In this document: piece after piece, positions 1 through 12,200 of the stretch | Layout of the letters: the number at the start of each line of letters is the position of its first letter | How positions within the stretch are numbered: position 1 is the first letter of the stretch | Source of the DNA: Durusdinium trenchii | Lineage: Eukaryota > Sar > Dinophyceae > Suessiales > Symbiodiniaceae | Assembly: GCA_963970005.1 (NCBI GenBank) | Contig: CAXAMN010002903.1 | Location: forward strand, 124,702 to 188,701 | DNA length: 64,000 nucleotides | Direction of reading: 5' to 3' | Position numbers and translations under genes: made by a program | The notes under the pieces: model-generated | The model's database searches: none | What the model was told of the DNA's origin: nothing | Seen by the model: only the letters and a program-made list of their open reading frames with translations

Positions 1-600
1 CATACAACAGTGCAGACGTACACGACATCGGTCACGGTGGCAAATTTATAGGAATGGAGGTAGCAGCAATGAGCATACAACAGTGCAGACGCACACGACA
101 TCGGTCACGGTGGCAAATTTAGAGGAATGGAGGTAGCAGCTATTAGCGTACAACAGTGCAGACGCACGCACAGAACAGTGCAGACGCACACGACATCGGT
201 CACGGTGGCAAATGTATAGGAATGGAGGTAGCAGCAAGGAGCATACAACAGTGCAGACGCACACGACATCGGTCACGGTGGCAAATTTAGAGGTATTGAG
301 GTAGCAGCTATTAGCGTACAACAGTGCAGACGCGTACGACAGCGGTCACGGTGGCAAATTTATAGGAATGGAGGTAGCAGCTATTAGCATACAAGAGTGC
401 AGACGTACACGACAGCGGTCACGGTGGCAAATTTATAGGAATGGAGGTAGCAGCTATTAGTATACAACAGTGCAGACGCACGCACACAACAGTGCAGACG
501 CACACGACATCGGTCACGGTGGCAAATTTATAGGAATGGAGGCAGCAGCAATGAGCATACAACAGTGCAGACGTACACGACATCGGTCACGGTGGCAAAT
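1..600. repeat. Tandem array of a 73-bp unit
   Basis: About eight head-to-tail copies of a 73-bp unit that begins with catacaacagtgcagacg and contains cacgacatcggtcacggtgg. Clean units start at 1, 74 and 147; some later copies carry a 29-bp internal duplication (for example near 165 and 480). The last copy breaks off at about 600, in the middle of a unit, where the next array begins. The unit is not a multiple of three and no frame stays meaningful, so I see no coding role. The left end lies outside the window. Confidence 0.9.
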
Positions 601-2460
601 TTCTTCCGCTTTCGACCCTTCAGCCACGCTTCAAGCCGCCTGCTGTCACGGAAACGCCTCGGAAGCCTCGCCAAAGCCGTTCTCTCACCTCCCACGGGTC
701 CTCTGCCTGGTCCTCCCACGGGTCCTCTGGCCACGGGTCCTCTGGCTGGTACACAAGAAGCCGTTCTCTCACCTCCCACGGGTCCTCTGGCTTGTAGACA
801 CCTGTTCCGAGTGATTTCCTTCGCCACGCCTTTCCACCATCTAATTCGAGACCAAAAATCGCCCTAAAGAGGGCCTCCCCGTACGCCCCCAGAATGTCTA
901 ACGTTGCTTTCGGAACCCGTAAAACAAGTCTGTGAAGCAGCGTCGAGCACGCCCTTTCTTCCGCTTTCGACCCTTCAGCCACGCTTCAAGCCGCCTGCTG
1001 TCACGGAAACACCACGGGTCCTCTGGCTGGTACACAACTCACCTCCCACGGGTCCTCTGCCTGGTAGACACCTGTTCCGAGTGCTTTCCTTCGCCGCGCC
1101 TTTCCACCATCTAATTTGAGACCCAAAATCGCCCTAAAGAGGGCCTCCCCGTATGCCCCCAGAATGTCTAACGTTGCTTTCGGAACCCGTAAAACAAGTC
1201 TGTGCAGCAGCGTCGAGCACGCCCTTTCTTCCGCTTTCGACCCTTCAGCCACGCTCAAAGCCGCCTGCTGTCACGGAAACACCTCGGAAGCCTCTCACCT
1301 CCCACGGGTCCTCTGGCTGGTACACAAGAAGCCGTTCTCTCACCTCCCACGGGTCCTCTGGCCACAGGTCCTCTGGCTGGTGCACAATAAGCCGTTCTCT
1401 CACCTCCCACGGGTCCTCTGGCTGGTAGACACCTGTTCCGAGTGATTTCCTTCGCCACGCCTTTCCACCATCTAATTCGAGACCAAAAATCGCCCTAAAG
1501 AGGGCCTCCCCGTACGCCCCCAGAATGTCTAACGTTGCTTTCGGAACCCGTAAAACAATTCTGTGAAGCAGCGTCGAGCACGCCCTGTCTTCCGCTTTCG
1601 AACCTTCAGCAACGCTTCAAACCGCCTGCTGTCACGGAAACACCTCGGAAGCCTCGAAAAAGCCGTTCTCTCACCTCCCACGGGTCCTCTGGCTGGTACA
1701 CAATAAGCCGTTCTCTCACCTCCCACGGGTCCTCTCGCCACGGGTCCTCTGGCTGGTACACAATAAGCCGTTCTCTCACCTTTTACGGGTCCTCTGGCTG
1801 GTAGACACCTATTCCGAGTGATTTCCTTCGCCACGCCTTTCCACCATCTAATTCGAGACCATAAATCGCCCTAAAGAGGGCCTCCCCGTACGCCCCCAGC
1901 ATGTCTAACGTTGCTTTCGGGACCCGTAAAACAAGTCTGTGAAGCAGCGTCGAGCACGCCCTTTCTTCCGCTTTCGACCCTTCGGCCACGCTTCAAGCCG
2001 CCTGCTGTCACGGAAACGCCTCGGAAGCCTCGAAAAAGCCGTTCTGACGGGTCCTCTGGTTGGTGCACCATAAGCCGTTCTCTCACCTCCCACGAGTCCT
2101 CTGGCCACGGGTCCTCTGGCTGGTACACAAGAAGCCGTTCTCTCACCTCCCACGGGTCCTCTGGCTGGTAGACACCTGTTCCGAGTGATTTCCTTCGCCA
2201 CGCTTTTCCACCATCTAATTCGAGACCAAATATCACCCTAAAGAGGGCCTCCCCGTACGCCCCCAGAATGTCCAACGTCGCTTTCGGAACCCGTAAAACA
2301 ATCTGTGAAGCCGCGTCGAGCACGCCCTTTCTTCCGCTCTCGGACCTTCAGCCACGCTTCAATCCGCCTGCTGTGACGGAAACGCCTCGGAAGCCTCGAA
2401 GCATGCCCTCGGTTGCCTCCTCTGGCGCGCGCCCCCTTCAACCGGCGGGGTCGGCGGATA
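601..2460. repeat. Tandem array of ~270-375-bp units with nested minisatellite
   Basis: Six copies start near 601, 957, 1229, 1588, 1964 and 2330, each with ttcttccgctttcgaccctt or a close variant. Each unit has a conserved part (attcgagaccaaaaatcgcc, then gtctaacgttgctttcggaa) and a variable part made of one to three copies of a short repeat, cctcccacgggtcctctggc. The number of inner repeats accounts for the different unit lengths. The array ends with ggggtcggcggata at 2447-2460. Proline- or glycine-rich frames run through it on both strands, but they change frame between units and are not credible genes. Confidence 0.9.
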
Positions 2461-2914
2461 TACTTTCCTGAAGACTGTCAATTAGACTTGCTAGCCCTAG
2501 CTTTTTGGGTGCAAGCTTGCTGGATCTTGCTGAACTGCCCAGGGCACGAACACAGATTGCAGCACAGAGCCTGAATGTCCTGGTCTTGCTGAATGAAGGA
2601 TGTTTCATGAAGGACGTACAACTTACGGTCGTACGTTGTCTTTCAATGAAGGGTGGTTATTCGATATTAATATTTTTGCAGCTTCACAGGTGGGAAGTTC
2701 AGAATGCTTAACTTGTGTGAAGCACATTATCATCATTATCTCAGAATCGCGGTATCTCTGTGCCTCTGTTTCCTTGGGCACCTGTGTTTCTGCACTGGGG
2801 CGGTCAACTTTACAATTTGGAAGGGTTTGCAATGAATGATTCCGACATTGGAACATGTAATTTGTCGAGCTTGCCTCGTCATCACACAGACCCATAATCA
2901 TCATAATCAAACAG
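2461..2914. other. Spacer, no gene seen
   Basis: Single-copy-looking sequence between the tandem array and the first recognisable exon. Short open frames exist here on both strands, but none has a family signature or good exon borders. Confidence 0.5.
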
Positions 2915-5134
2915 TTGAGAGCAACATCCTTGAGGAGGAAGTGGCAAAGGACATCGTGGCCGGGGCGAATGAGGCTGAAACCTTTCTCATTGAGAATTTG
3001 ACCCTAACTCTGGGTAGACCAGTTTCGAGTTGATTCAATGACCCTGGCAGGGAGCTCAGATCTTAGTCTTGGTGAACATGGAGAACAGCCCCATTCTCGA
3101 GAAGGATATGCTGAGCATTTTTCTAGAACTTTGATGCGTCAGAAGCTCCATCACAGTGACACACTCCAACAGACAGACACCACCTTTTCTTGAAGGAGAG
3201 AAAGAAAGCTAGTGCAGACGTGCAGACAGCCCTCTCCCGACCGCCTGTGATCGAGTACTGGAAAGGAAGCGATCAGGTCCGCTATGCAAACGAAAGGATC
3301 TCTATTTCTTCGCATGCTTGTATCATCCGATAATGAACATGAAAGGTGCGTGTTGGGAACTCGGCACAGACCCGCTGCCCATGGTTAACTAAAAACTTAA
3401 TGTCCAGTCTTTGCAATGGTGAAGTTTCTAACGGGCATATATCCTCAGATTCGGCACGTGGCACAAGCGGCACAAGGCATGCTGTGTGAAGCTCTTGGAC
3501 CTCATGCAATTCCCAATTGATGCCAATGCAAAACGACCAAACCCCAACAAGCTTCTTGGCCTTGTAAGAGCATGATTTCATTATATGATTTTGGAGGCCA
3601 ATGTGTTTGAATCTTTGGTGTTTCTGGCTGGAATGAGCAATGCAGCAACACGAAGAGAATCTTCACCAGGAAAGCAACATTTCGCCAGAAAGAGAATCCA
3701 GTGGTGCTCTACTTGTACCAGGGCTGCGATGAGGAGAAGAGCTGTTTGTTGCTTTTTCTCTCAGAAAGAAACATTACTGTAATCCACAAACACATTTTTC
3801 ACTGCAAAAAGCATTCATGGGTGTCAAGAGTCACGGGCTGTTAAAGCTCAATTGCAATGATGCATTGAGCTTGTCACCCGCAGGATGCGATGTGTGCGCA
3901 GGCACTCACAGCACTGGCAAACTTGGTCAGTCCCATCAGCCTCTTGGCCTTGTGGTCATGAATTCTTGTCGCAGATGATGCACACGGACCCTCTTGAATC
4001 AAGTGTTTACTTATTGCATGTACTGGTAATGTGTTGCATGATGCCATGATGCTGTCGCCTGTTCTTTATTCTTTGCTATATCCAAATATGCTGTTAACGT
4101 AATCTCAAGCTGCTAGCTTCAAGACTCCTTTCTTCATCACCTCGCAGTTGCCTGTTCGCTTCTTTGTGTCTAAAACTTCTAGGTAAGAGTGGTGACCTGA
4201 CGAGGACGGGATCGGGATCAGAGATCGTGCAGAGCGACCCCGTTGGATAGGGGGTAAGATCTGTAAGGAACTAGGCTTCCTTTGCATGCAATGTTTTATG
4301 CCGTTCAAGAGTCTCGACGGTGTCCAGATGTTATCGGTCAAAATCCGCTACAAGCAGGTCAGAATTCCTGCGGGATGGTGGCTGCGATGTTCTGCAGGAA
4401 CGCTTCTCCTCGCTACTTGGACTGCCAGCGCTACTAGGGTATCAAAACTTGTGAAGCCTAGATTCACCCCGCTTTGAATGCTAATTCCAAATTGGGGCAA
4501 GAATTGATTGAGATTTTGTAGCAACGCCATAGCCAAGCAATCATGCTGTGGTATGCATGCTCAAGTTTGAACCTCCAGGTTCCTCTCAGTCTCTGCTGTT
4601 GCAGAACCAGCTGCACGCTGTGTTGCCAATTTAGCCATGTACCCACCCTGTGCAAGAAGGACCTGCGCTCATCATTTGCTCCAGACCCAACTTTATACAG
4701 TGGATTTGTAAGTGAAATTGTGTCAAGAGTCAGACCGCTCAAAGATAGCTATTTTAAGGCTTGCTCTCTCAAATCTTTCATTGCCCTCAAGATTTACACG
4801 AGATAGTCGGCTAATGCAATGTGATTTTGCAGGATGGCTGAATGCGGCACTGTGAAGACTTTGGTGGAAGCGATGCAGTCACATCAAGACTCACCACATC
4901 TACAGGCGATGGACAGACATTAATAAGAATTTCATTGATTATCATCAATTATATAATATGTATAGTTTAGAAGAAGCCGCAATATCAGGCCTCGGGTCAT
5001 CATGAGTCGCACCGCTCACTCAGTCAATCACTGCTTCAGATGTCAGAGTTCAGGGTGATGCCTGCTGCGCCATCGTGAACATCTCTCAAGATGAAGTTGG
5101 CAAGAAGAAAGTCAATGAGTTAGGCTTGACCTGA
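2915..5134 (+). CDS. Armadillo-repeat protein gene, multi-exon (approximate)
   Basis: Exon-sized segments read as armadillo (ARM) helices. At 3881-3955 is QDAMCAQALTALANLV after a CAG acceptor; at 4603-4665 EPAARCVANLAMYPPCARR; at 4833-4905 GTVKTLVEAMQSHQD after CAG; at 5048-5134 GDACCAIVNISQDEVGKKK, which runs into TGA at 5132-5134. Less certain exons lie at 2915-3015 (NILEEEVAKDIVAGANEAE), 3066-3134 (MENSPILEKDMLSIFLEL) and 3635-3765. ARM repeats form a superhelical surface for protein binding. The N-terminus and exon joints were not resolved, and the stop could instead be intron. I cannot tell which ARM protein this is; flagellar ARM proteins exist and the gene lies upstream of an axonemal dynein, but that link is inference. 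Confidence 0.5.
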
Positions 5135-5198
5135 GGGGGAGACAGTGAGACACCGTCATTTTGAGGGTTTTACTGAGAAAGAGACGAATGTGTGCAGG

Positions 5199-8100
5199 TG
5201 GCTTCCAGCAGATGCTGCAATCCCAAAAGCGCTTCGAATTCAATCCTGAATTCTGGGAAATGCGCTGGGGCATGAAGGAGATCAAGGAAGGTGATACAGT
5301 CATGGTCGAGGGCTCGGCTGAACTGGATTTCCACATTGTCCTGGGCTGATTTCTAACCAATTGAACTGCACAACCGAAGGTCAACTACCACGGCGGGGGC
5401 CGGTGGGTGACCGGAACTATCACCAGGGTCAACAACGGCAACGGAGCCTATGATGTGGCATACATGCATGGAGGCAACGACCGCAAAGTGCCCAACAACT
5501 TGGTGCGACCCAAGGACAAGTCCGACACATGGCTGGAAAAGTCAATGCTGCAACATCTTCAACTGCTTTCATGCAATACACATCAATACACAACCTGTAC
5601 CTCAATGCAAGTGTTCTCTTTCGTTATTGTGTGAATGCCTTTGGCCATAATGTAATAGCTACAAATGAAACGCACCTGAATCACTGACCTGTTGGATAGC
5701 ACTTGCGACAACCAAGGATATGATCGACGAGTTTGTTGCTGTGTGGCAGTGGAAGCCACAAGGGAAATTGACCGAAGATGAGTTGACATTAAAAGCTGAT
5801 GGCATGTTGACGTTGAAAAGCGAGGGCTTGGCAGCAGCGGGAACTTGGAACGTTGCGGAGCCGAAGGGTGGAGGACGAAATATTGTGAAGATCAACCTCT
5901 CCGGATCAACCTCTTCGATTGAGATGGAGAGGATTTCCTTGACAACCCTGCGAGCTCTCAATGGACCACAAAGGGCCGTCCTTAAGGATTCCTTGGACGA
6001 TTGCCTCTATGTGGAGTATTTTGAGTTTCCGGAAGGCCTTGCAGGCTTTAAGAAGCCACCTCCCCTGCTTGGACGCAAACCAGACCTTCATCGATCTGAG
6101 CAGCAGATTGACTGGGTGAAGTCAGATATGCCGCTTGAATGCGACCCAAACAAAAGAGACACACACACGCACACACCATCACTAACGACCTTTGAGTCAG
6201 AGCTACTTGTACGCAGCTCAGGCCATGGACAGGGCTGCCTGCCAACTTTAGCAGCAACTTTGCAGCAAGGCACAGAGACTGCAAAATACAAAAATGCTAG
6301 TTTGTAGATCTATGGAATCTGCTTGTCAAGCCAAGCTTGTCGGCAAACAATTGTCAAGAGCAAATCGCAACATGTCAATATGCTCCATACCTTGTGAAGG
6401 TGGAAAGGAGTTGTTGAGATCACCAAGATGGGTGACTACACCATCAAGATGGAAGCCGCAACTGGGGCAATCCTGAGGCACATTAGTGCAAGATGTGCCA
6501 AGTAGATTCCTGCAAAAAGAGGAAATCAGATTGCTTGTGACCATATTGCCACCAAGAGGCTCACGCGAGTACGAGCAATATTTGCAAACGTCCACATGCC
6601 AAGTCACAGTGGATGCAAGAAACGTGAGCGCTCATGTGATCTGATTTTGTTCAAAGGGCAATTGAGCTGAAAAAAAACCACTTGTGCTTTTTGGTGCTTG
6701 CGGACAGGTTGAATGACAAGATAGTGGTGGACTGCTCGGCAGAAGGCTCTAAGGAATGGCAAGGAAAGCTGTTGGGAGGCGGATGCACATGCGGCGCATG
6801 ATCCATTTGCTGTATTTTTTTTCCTGGTAGTAACAAGTTGCATCGCTATTAGTAACAAGCATCGCTACTAGTAACAAGTGTTCTTTCGTTCTTTTGGCTA
6901 AGCTTGCAGTTCATCAGTGATCAGGGCCCAACCGCATCTCTTTGGACTTCTTTGCCAGCGAGGTCTCAACCTTGGTGATTCCTGAAAGGATATTGTACCG
7001 TACTGGAAGGCAGGTCGGCCACCTTTGCCTAAATCCAAGGCATCAAAGTTCATCAACCTTTCCTACTGTGGTCCTGACACAAGTGAAGAGTGGGTTGTCA
7101 TGCCTGTGGCAGTGTTGCAACACGAGCCTAGACTGCAGCATATGGGGACTATGTTTGACTGCGTTGGTCAAGTCAGTGGAACCTCCAAGTCACTGAGGAT
7201 TTGCCATCCTGCCAGGCTGACCATGAACGAACATGAATGATCACATGCAGTACTCAGTACCAATGTCAGCAGTACACAGATTCAAGCTGTTCTTGTTGGC
7301 AGGTGGTCCCAAAGCCGGGCTTCATTGCAGAGTACTTCCCAGAGGAACAAGTGTGACAACTGTGGCAATTTGAGAAACAACCAGAGTCATGTCCTGGCTT
7401 GTCCTTGGTCCTACCCTATGACCACCCTGGCAGCACCAGACCGACGGAGGACTATGAAGACGGTGTCATTCCCGAGGGTGTTGACCCAGACATCGTGCGA
7501 ACGGAGAAGCAGCTGGACTTCGAAGAGGCGAAAAGGAGTGGAGCCTGGTGTGCTGATGTGGAACTTTGTTCGGCAGCGGGATAAGGAAGCTGAATGCAGA
7601 AGGGAGAACATGGGAGAACCCTTCTCCCGATTTGGTTTTGAGAGTTTGACATGCTTGCCAGTTCATAGCTCCGATCACAGCTTTCAAATGCTTTCAAGAA
7701 GTGGACAGACATGTCGCACATGCGACGCTGCAAAATGCTGTCATAAGCTCTGTTCTTTTAATGCTTTTCCATGCTTTTCCTCAGTTGCTGGGACTAGAAT
7801 CTAGAATGTTGATACTTAGCATGATTTTTGCATTGCGAATCCTGGCAGACGGACCAGCCGTGGCAAGGGCTGCCTGCACGCTACTCCGGGCCATTTGCGG
7901 CACGATTCACCACGTGCCGTTCCAGTTGATTCAAAGTCTTTGAATTTTAATGGGTCATCAAAAAGAGTGGTACTGGTGAGTAGCATTGAACGATGGTGCC
8001 CAGGTACGTAAATGTCACCTGCGGAGATCAGAAGAAAGCAAAGTATCAGTTCTTTCTGGAATCTGGTCACTGGACAGAACCAAAACAAGCATGCTGTATT

Positions 8101-8735
8101 TGCAGCAGTACGTGAGTGTTCAGATTTGAATGCTACCACATAAAGTATGACTCTAGCGGGCTGGACCTACGGGACATTCGAGGCAAGAAGGCGATCTTGT
8201 ACATCAACGACAAGCAGCTATCACTTGAGGATAAGCCTGTTGACATCGAGCTGAAAAAGGGTGTGGCCCTCTTGCTGGTGTCTTACCGAATGATCCACCG
8301 AAGATGTTGTTCAGTTGCAAGGTCAACACCTCATCCGTGTGGACTACTTCTGCCATGGTGAAGACAACCATGGAAGCTCAGATGGCACAGTTGGTGCATG
8401 TTTTAACAGATAATTCTGATCATGGATAAAAGTTAAGTTTCCCTAAACATCTAGAAACCAAATCAATCACGCAAGGGCTTCTTGAAGGAACGCCCCCCGC
8501 GCATCCTGGCACCTATGCAGTAACTTAGTAGCTTCCTTGCTCTTCCTTACCCCTTACTACCAGCTACTTACTGTAAGCTTACTATGGCCTACCCCCCAAA
8601 ACAGAAAAGCAAACGATTTAAGATGTTTCTGCCAAGGCCTAAAGCTCTTTTACCGCGGGCCCGAGACGATGCCAAAGATTGACGAAGGCGACGAGATGCC
8701 AGAGGCGCCAACGTGGCCCAAGCGTGTTGCAAAGC
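5199..8735 (+). CDS. Tudor/SH3-like plus PA14-like domain protein gene, multi-exon (approximate)
   Basis: The first exons (5199-5322 and 5379-5520) read MKEIKEGDTVMVE and then NYHGGGRWVTGTITRVN, a Tudor/SH3-like barrel of the type common in protist proteins. A long exon at 5711-6030 has WQWKPQGKLTEDELTLKADG and is not assigned to a family. From 7303 the pieces fit a PA14 domain in order: KPGFIAEYF (7312-7340), an acidic linker (7420-7585), YSGPFAARFTT (about 7860-7895), ILYINDKQLS (about 8190-8225), GQHLIRVDYF (about 8315-8345) and LKLFYRGPETM (about 8640-8672). PA14 is a beta-barrel, often carbohydrate-binding. Exon joints are approximate, and the gene could be continuous with the armadillo gene before it or the WD40 gene after it. 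Confidence 0.45.
6835..6880. repeat. CTAGTAG-type short dispersed repeat
   Basis: Short run of gctattagtaacaagcatcgctactagtaac type. The same words recur at 12105-12185, 13415-13505, 30590-30790, 44445-44540, 46262-46310, 60590-60700 and 61735-61835. Confidence 0.65.
8430..8540 (-). repeat. Foldback-type dispersed repeat, copy 1 (partial)
   Basis: Carries the family's end motif on the minus strand: aagtttccctaaacatctag near 8430-8455, followed by the cttcttgaagg arm and the gcatcctgg block near 8505. Other copies lie at 27885-28095, 32660-32845, 38265-38555, 44625-44745 and 47530-47720. Confidence 0.6.
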
Positions 8736-9204
8736 AATACGTTTCGACACAGACATGTCGCATCATGTCGCCAATACGTTTCGTTCGTGCTCGACAAGTT
8801 CGACAAGTCAGGGCGCTGGCAAGATTTTGGTGCCACCTACGGCTACGTGTCACTTGGAGAAAGTAAACTTACAGGCTTGGAAGTGGGAGAAGAGGCTGAG
8901 AGACGCAGCGTGTCATTCTGCATGCACGCTATGGTCTGAACCACTTGAAGTGCGCAAGGCTACTATGCCTTACCTTCATGTGTGCGGTGCTTAAAGCTGA
9001 CGGACATGAAAAAATCACCATTGCACTCCTAGTCCTTTTCATCGTTTTGCATTCATCTATTTGATGTGCCTTGCATGTCTCTCATGCTCTTAATTGAATC
9101 TCAAGGCGCAACCAAAGGGAGAGCCTTTGTTGAAGCACGACAAGGCCATTTTATTCTGTTACTAAAAAAGACTCTGGCATGCAAAATTTGGCCTGACATT
9201 GGAC

Positions 9205-12200
9205 GATTTAAACAACCAGGCAGTTCACACGGTCTTGTGGTCCCAAGATGACTCCAGAATTGCGTCCGTGGGTGGAGCTGGCAAGGCACGGGTGGATAAA
9301 TCGTGCTTGTGTTTCAATCATTGAAAAGAGCACTCAAGATAGAAATTCTTGGACCATTAATTCGCTTAACCCTGCAGATCCATTTCTGGGATCCACCAAC
9401 AGGAGATCAGCTTGCGACAGTTGTACAGGCAACAATTGCTACGCTTGCTGTAATTAGCAGGATATCAACCCTCCTTTTTGTCCTAACCAGCTGCGGTTGT
9501 TTGCATTGTCTTCACCGTTTGCAGGACGGTACCTAGACAGTGCAGATGTTGGTGGCCGGATCACGACTGCAGCAGGATCAAAGGACAAGATTGTGCCTTG
9601 GAGAGACACCGATAAGCTTAACATGATCAAACTTACTGTGGCTTGGAGCTAATTGATCCTCCCAAACACAGGCGCTGGCGATGAATGATGAAGATCGAGT
9701 AGCTTGGTCAAGACCAAGATTCGCTGGCTCTGAAATCCCCTTGCTATTTGGACACGGCATTTCTCAATTCCTACCATATTGAATATTTTAAAAAAATGTA
9801 CATATTCATATCATTACCTGGCTAATTGTGAGGCTATCAAAATCATCGACTTCGCAACCAAGAAAGAGATCAGAGTCCTGAAGCACGTGCCACAAGACAC
9901 TGGTGACGAGGACAAATGCTAAGTGTGCGAGGAAGGAAGTCTGTTTCACGGGCAGACTCTGGACACTGCGATTCGTTTGGCTCGCTCGGTTACAAAGTGA
10001 AGGGACACAGTATTGTGCCGTGCCCTTTTGATTGAAGCTGGTATGCGTGTCCTTTTGCAAGAAAACGGAAATGGAACGAACCCTAGCTGCTAGCTTTCAC
10101 AGGAACCTGATCCTGGAGATGGTGAGGATGGTGAAGAACCACCACCACCTGTGAAAAAGCTTGGTCCTCATGAAGGCGGGAGATTGATTACAGAAACAGG
10201 CATGAATGAATTGAACACAGAGTAAACATCTGTGAACATAATATATACACAATGTCTAAGGTGCTACTCACTAGACCTGTGAGGTTTGCTAGTTGTTTCT
10301 TTTTAATTTGAATTTGTTTGTGAGGCCCGGTGAAGATCATCGCCTTTAGCAGCGATGGGAAGTTCATAGCGACCGGCAGTGAGGCGATCTTTCAGTTGGC
10401 ACAAACATCAATTTGGGGCTATCATTCCATTTTCATTTATGTTCACCTTCTACTTAAGCCACCTACTTCAAGCAGCTTAAATTACTTGAACCTATGCAGA
10501 TGTGAGTGGTGCCGTGGGGGTGCGGTGGGGGTGCCGTAGGGGTGCCGTGGGTGGCCCACTTGATCAGGATGGCGTCCTGAAGCTGTGGGATATGATTACA
10601 GGCGAAGAGCTCATGACCAAGGCAATTACACAAACAACGAAGGACATTCCAAGCCAAGCACGCGCAATTGACTCGTTGGTTTGCTCTCAACAGATTCCTT
10701 GTCGCCTTTAACAACTTACCTTTGGTGAGTATGATTTGCAAAACAAAGTTTTCACGTTTTTGCCGTAATTCAGTGTGCAAGACAAAGGGAAATCTTTCCT
10801 TTGCAGGACCATGGTGAGAGCCGTGTCCCAATCCATGCAGCTGGATTCAATGGTGATGGCACGAGGCAGAGTCTGTCAGATGCCTGTCAGTCAATACGGT
10901 TTTCACAAAGGCTAGCGTTGGCTATATAGCTGAGTTTGTTCTTGCTTTAACAAGCCAGGGGAGGCCTGAGGCAACACAGTGTTTCTCTTCGACAAGATAA
11001 CTTAAGCTGGCCGTCACGTCTAGTCTAAGCATCGTTGATTCTTTGCACATGATTTCTCATTGACGCGCTTTTGGGCTTTCGTTTGTCCCTGTTGGCCTCA
11101 AGTGAGACAAGAACCTCTTGCGTCAATGTCAAGATCAACAGTAGACTCAGAAGACGCTCTAAGCCTATGTGATTTCCACAGCGACAGCAGAACCTTAAAG
11201 CCAGCTTTGCTTCCGCTAAAGCTCTGAGTCCAAGCTGCAGCTGTTGTACCGTGGAAGAATGGAGGAACCCGAGCAAGCACATACAACGAGCACGTGGTAC
11301 ATCCTGCGGGCACAAGTGGCTTAGTGGCTTGTTGAGTTCAAGTTAAAGCATGTACTTACTTGAGGTGTGTTGCCGATTTCGTAAGTCAGGGCTTGTGCAA
11401 CAAACCACAAAAAAAGCAGGCTCTTGATCGGCAGCAACGAGAAGCATTTGCGCCGCTTGCCTGCTGGTGTATCATTCTAGAGCGTTGAACAAAAGCACAA
11501 ACAAGTGGCCGAGCTTCTGTGATTTAGAGCCAGTGCGAGTCTGCACAGGTATCTACAACACCGTTGAACGTGATGAGTTGCGCGGACCTGACAAGCTTCT
11601 GCCAAAACCAGACCCACCAGAGGAAGGCTGGACAGATGAGAACCCAGAGCCTGCAGATGAGTTCGAGAAGGCGCGGGGGTAGTTCTGCTGAGAGACTCAA
11701 TCGGGCGTTGATATGGGACATTGCAATGCTTTGGATGGTTAGTTGTGGAGTCCTCACTCCCCCAACTCAGCCTGCATCCATCTCTGTTCAGGGGATGGAC
11801 GTTTTTGATTGTTGTTAGGTAATCGAGCAAGAGAACCTTCTCACTGGTTGACATCCAAGTTTTACAGCTTACATCTACCATCATTTGACATTGCTGCTGG
11901 CGACAGGGTGATGTCATTCATCTTGCTGCCCACAAAGCTCCGGTGGTTTCTCGCAATTGACCGATGGAGCCATCGTGCTGCGTGTAAGAACATTGGTGTC
12001 CAAAGGTGAGCCTTTGCTTCCTTGAAGTGAACCTACTGTAGATAGGCCTGGTTGGAGGCCATCGCTAATTAGTTTTTGTAGACCCAGTCGGTCTCCAATC
12101 TAGTAGCGTCCTTGCTCCTAGTAGCAATGCCAGGAGCCCCTAGTAGTTTCTTGCTCCAAGTAGTAAGGCGAGGAGCCCCTAGTTTGATTCCACGCAGCTG

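Noticed and set aside
1..600. CRISPR-like regular repeats
   Set aside because: Units are directly tandem without unique spacers and the window is eukaryotic.
527..2450. Long Pro/Gly/Arg-rich frames on both strands in the large array
   Set aside because: They come from the repeated cacgggtcctctggc word, shift frame between units and carry no domain.
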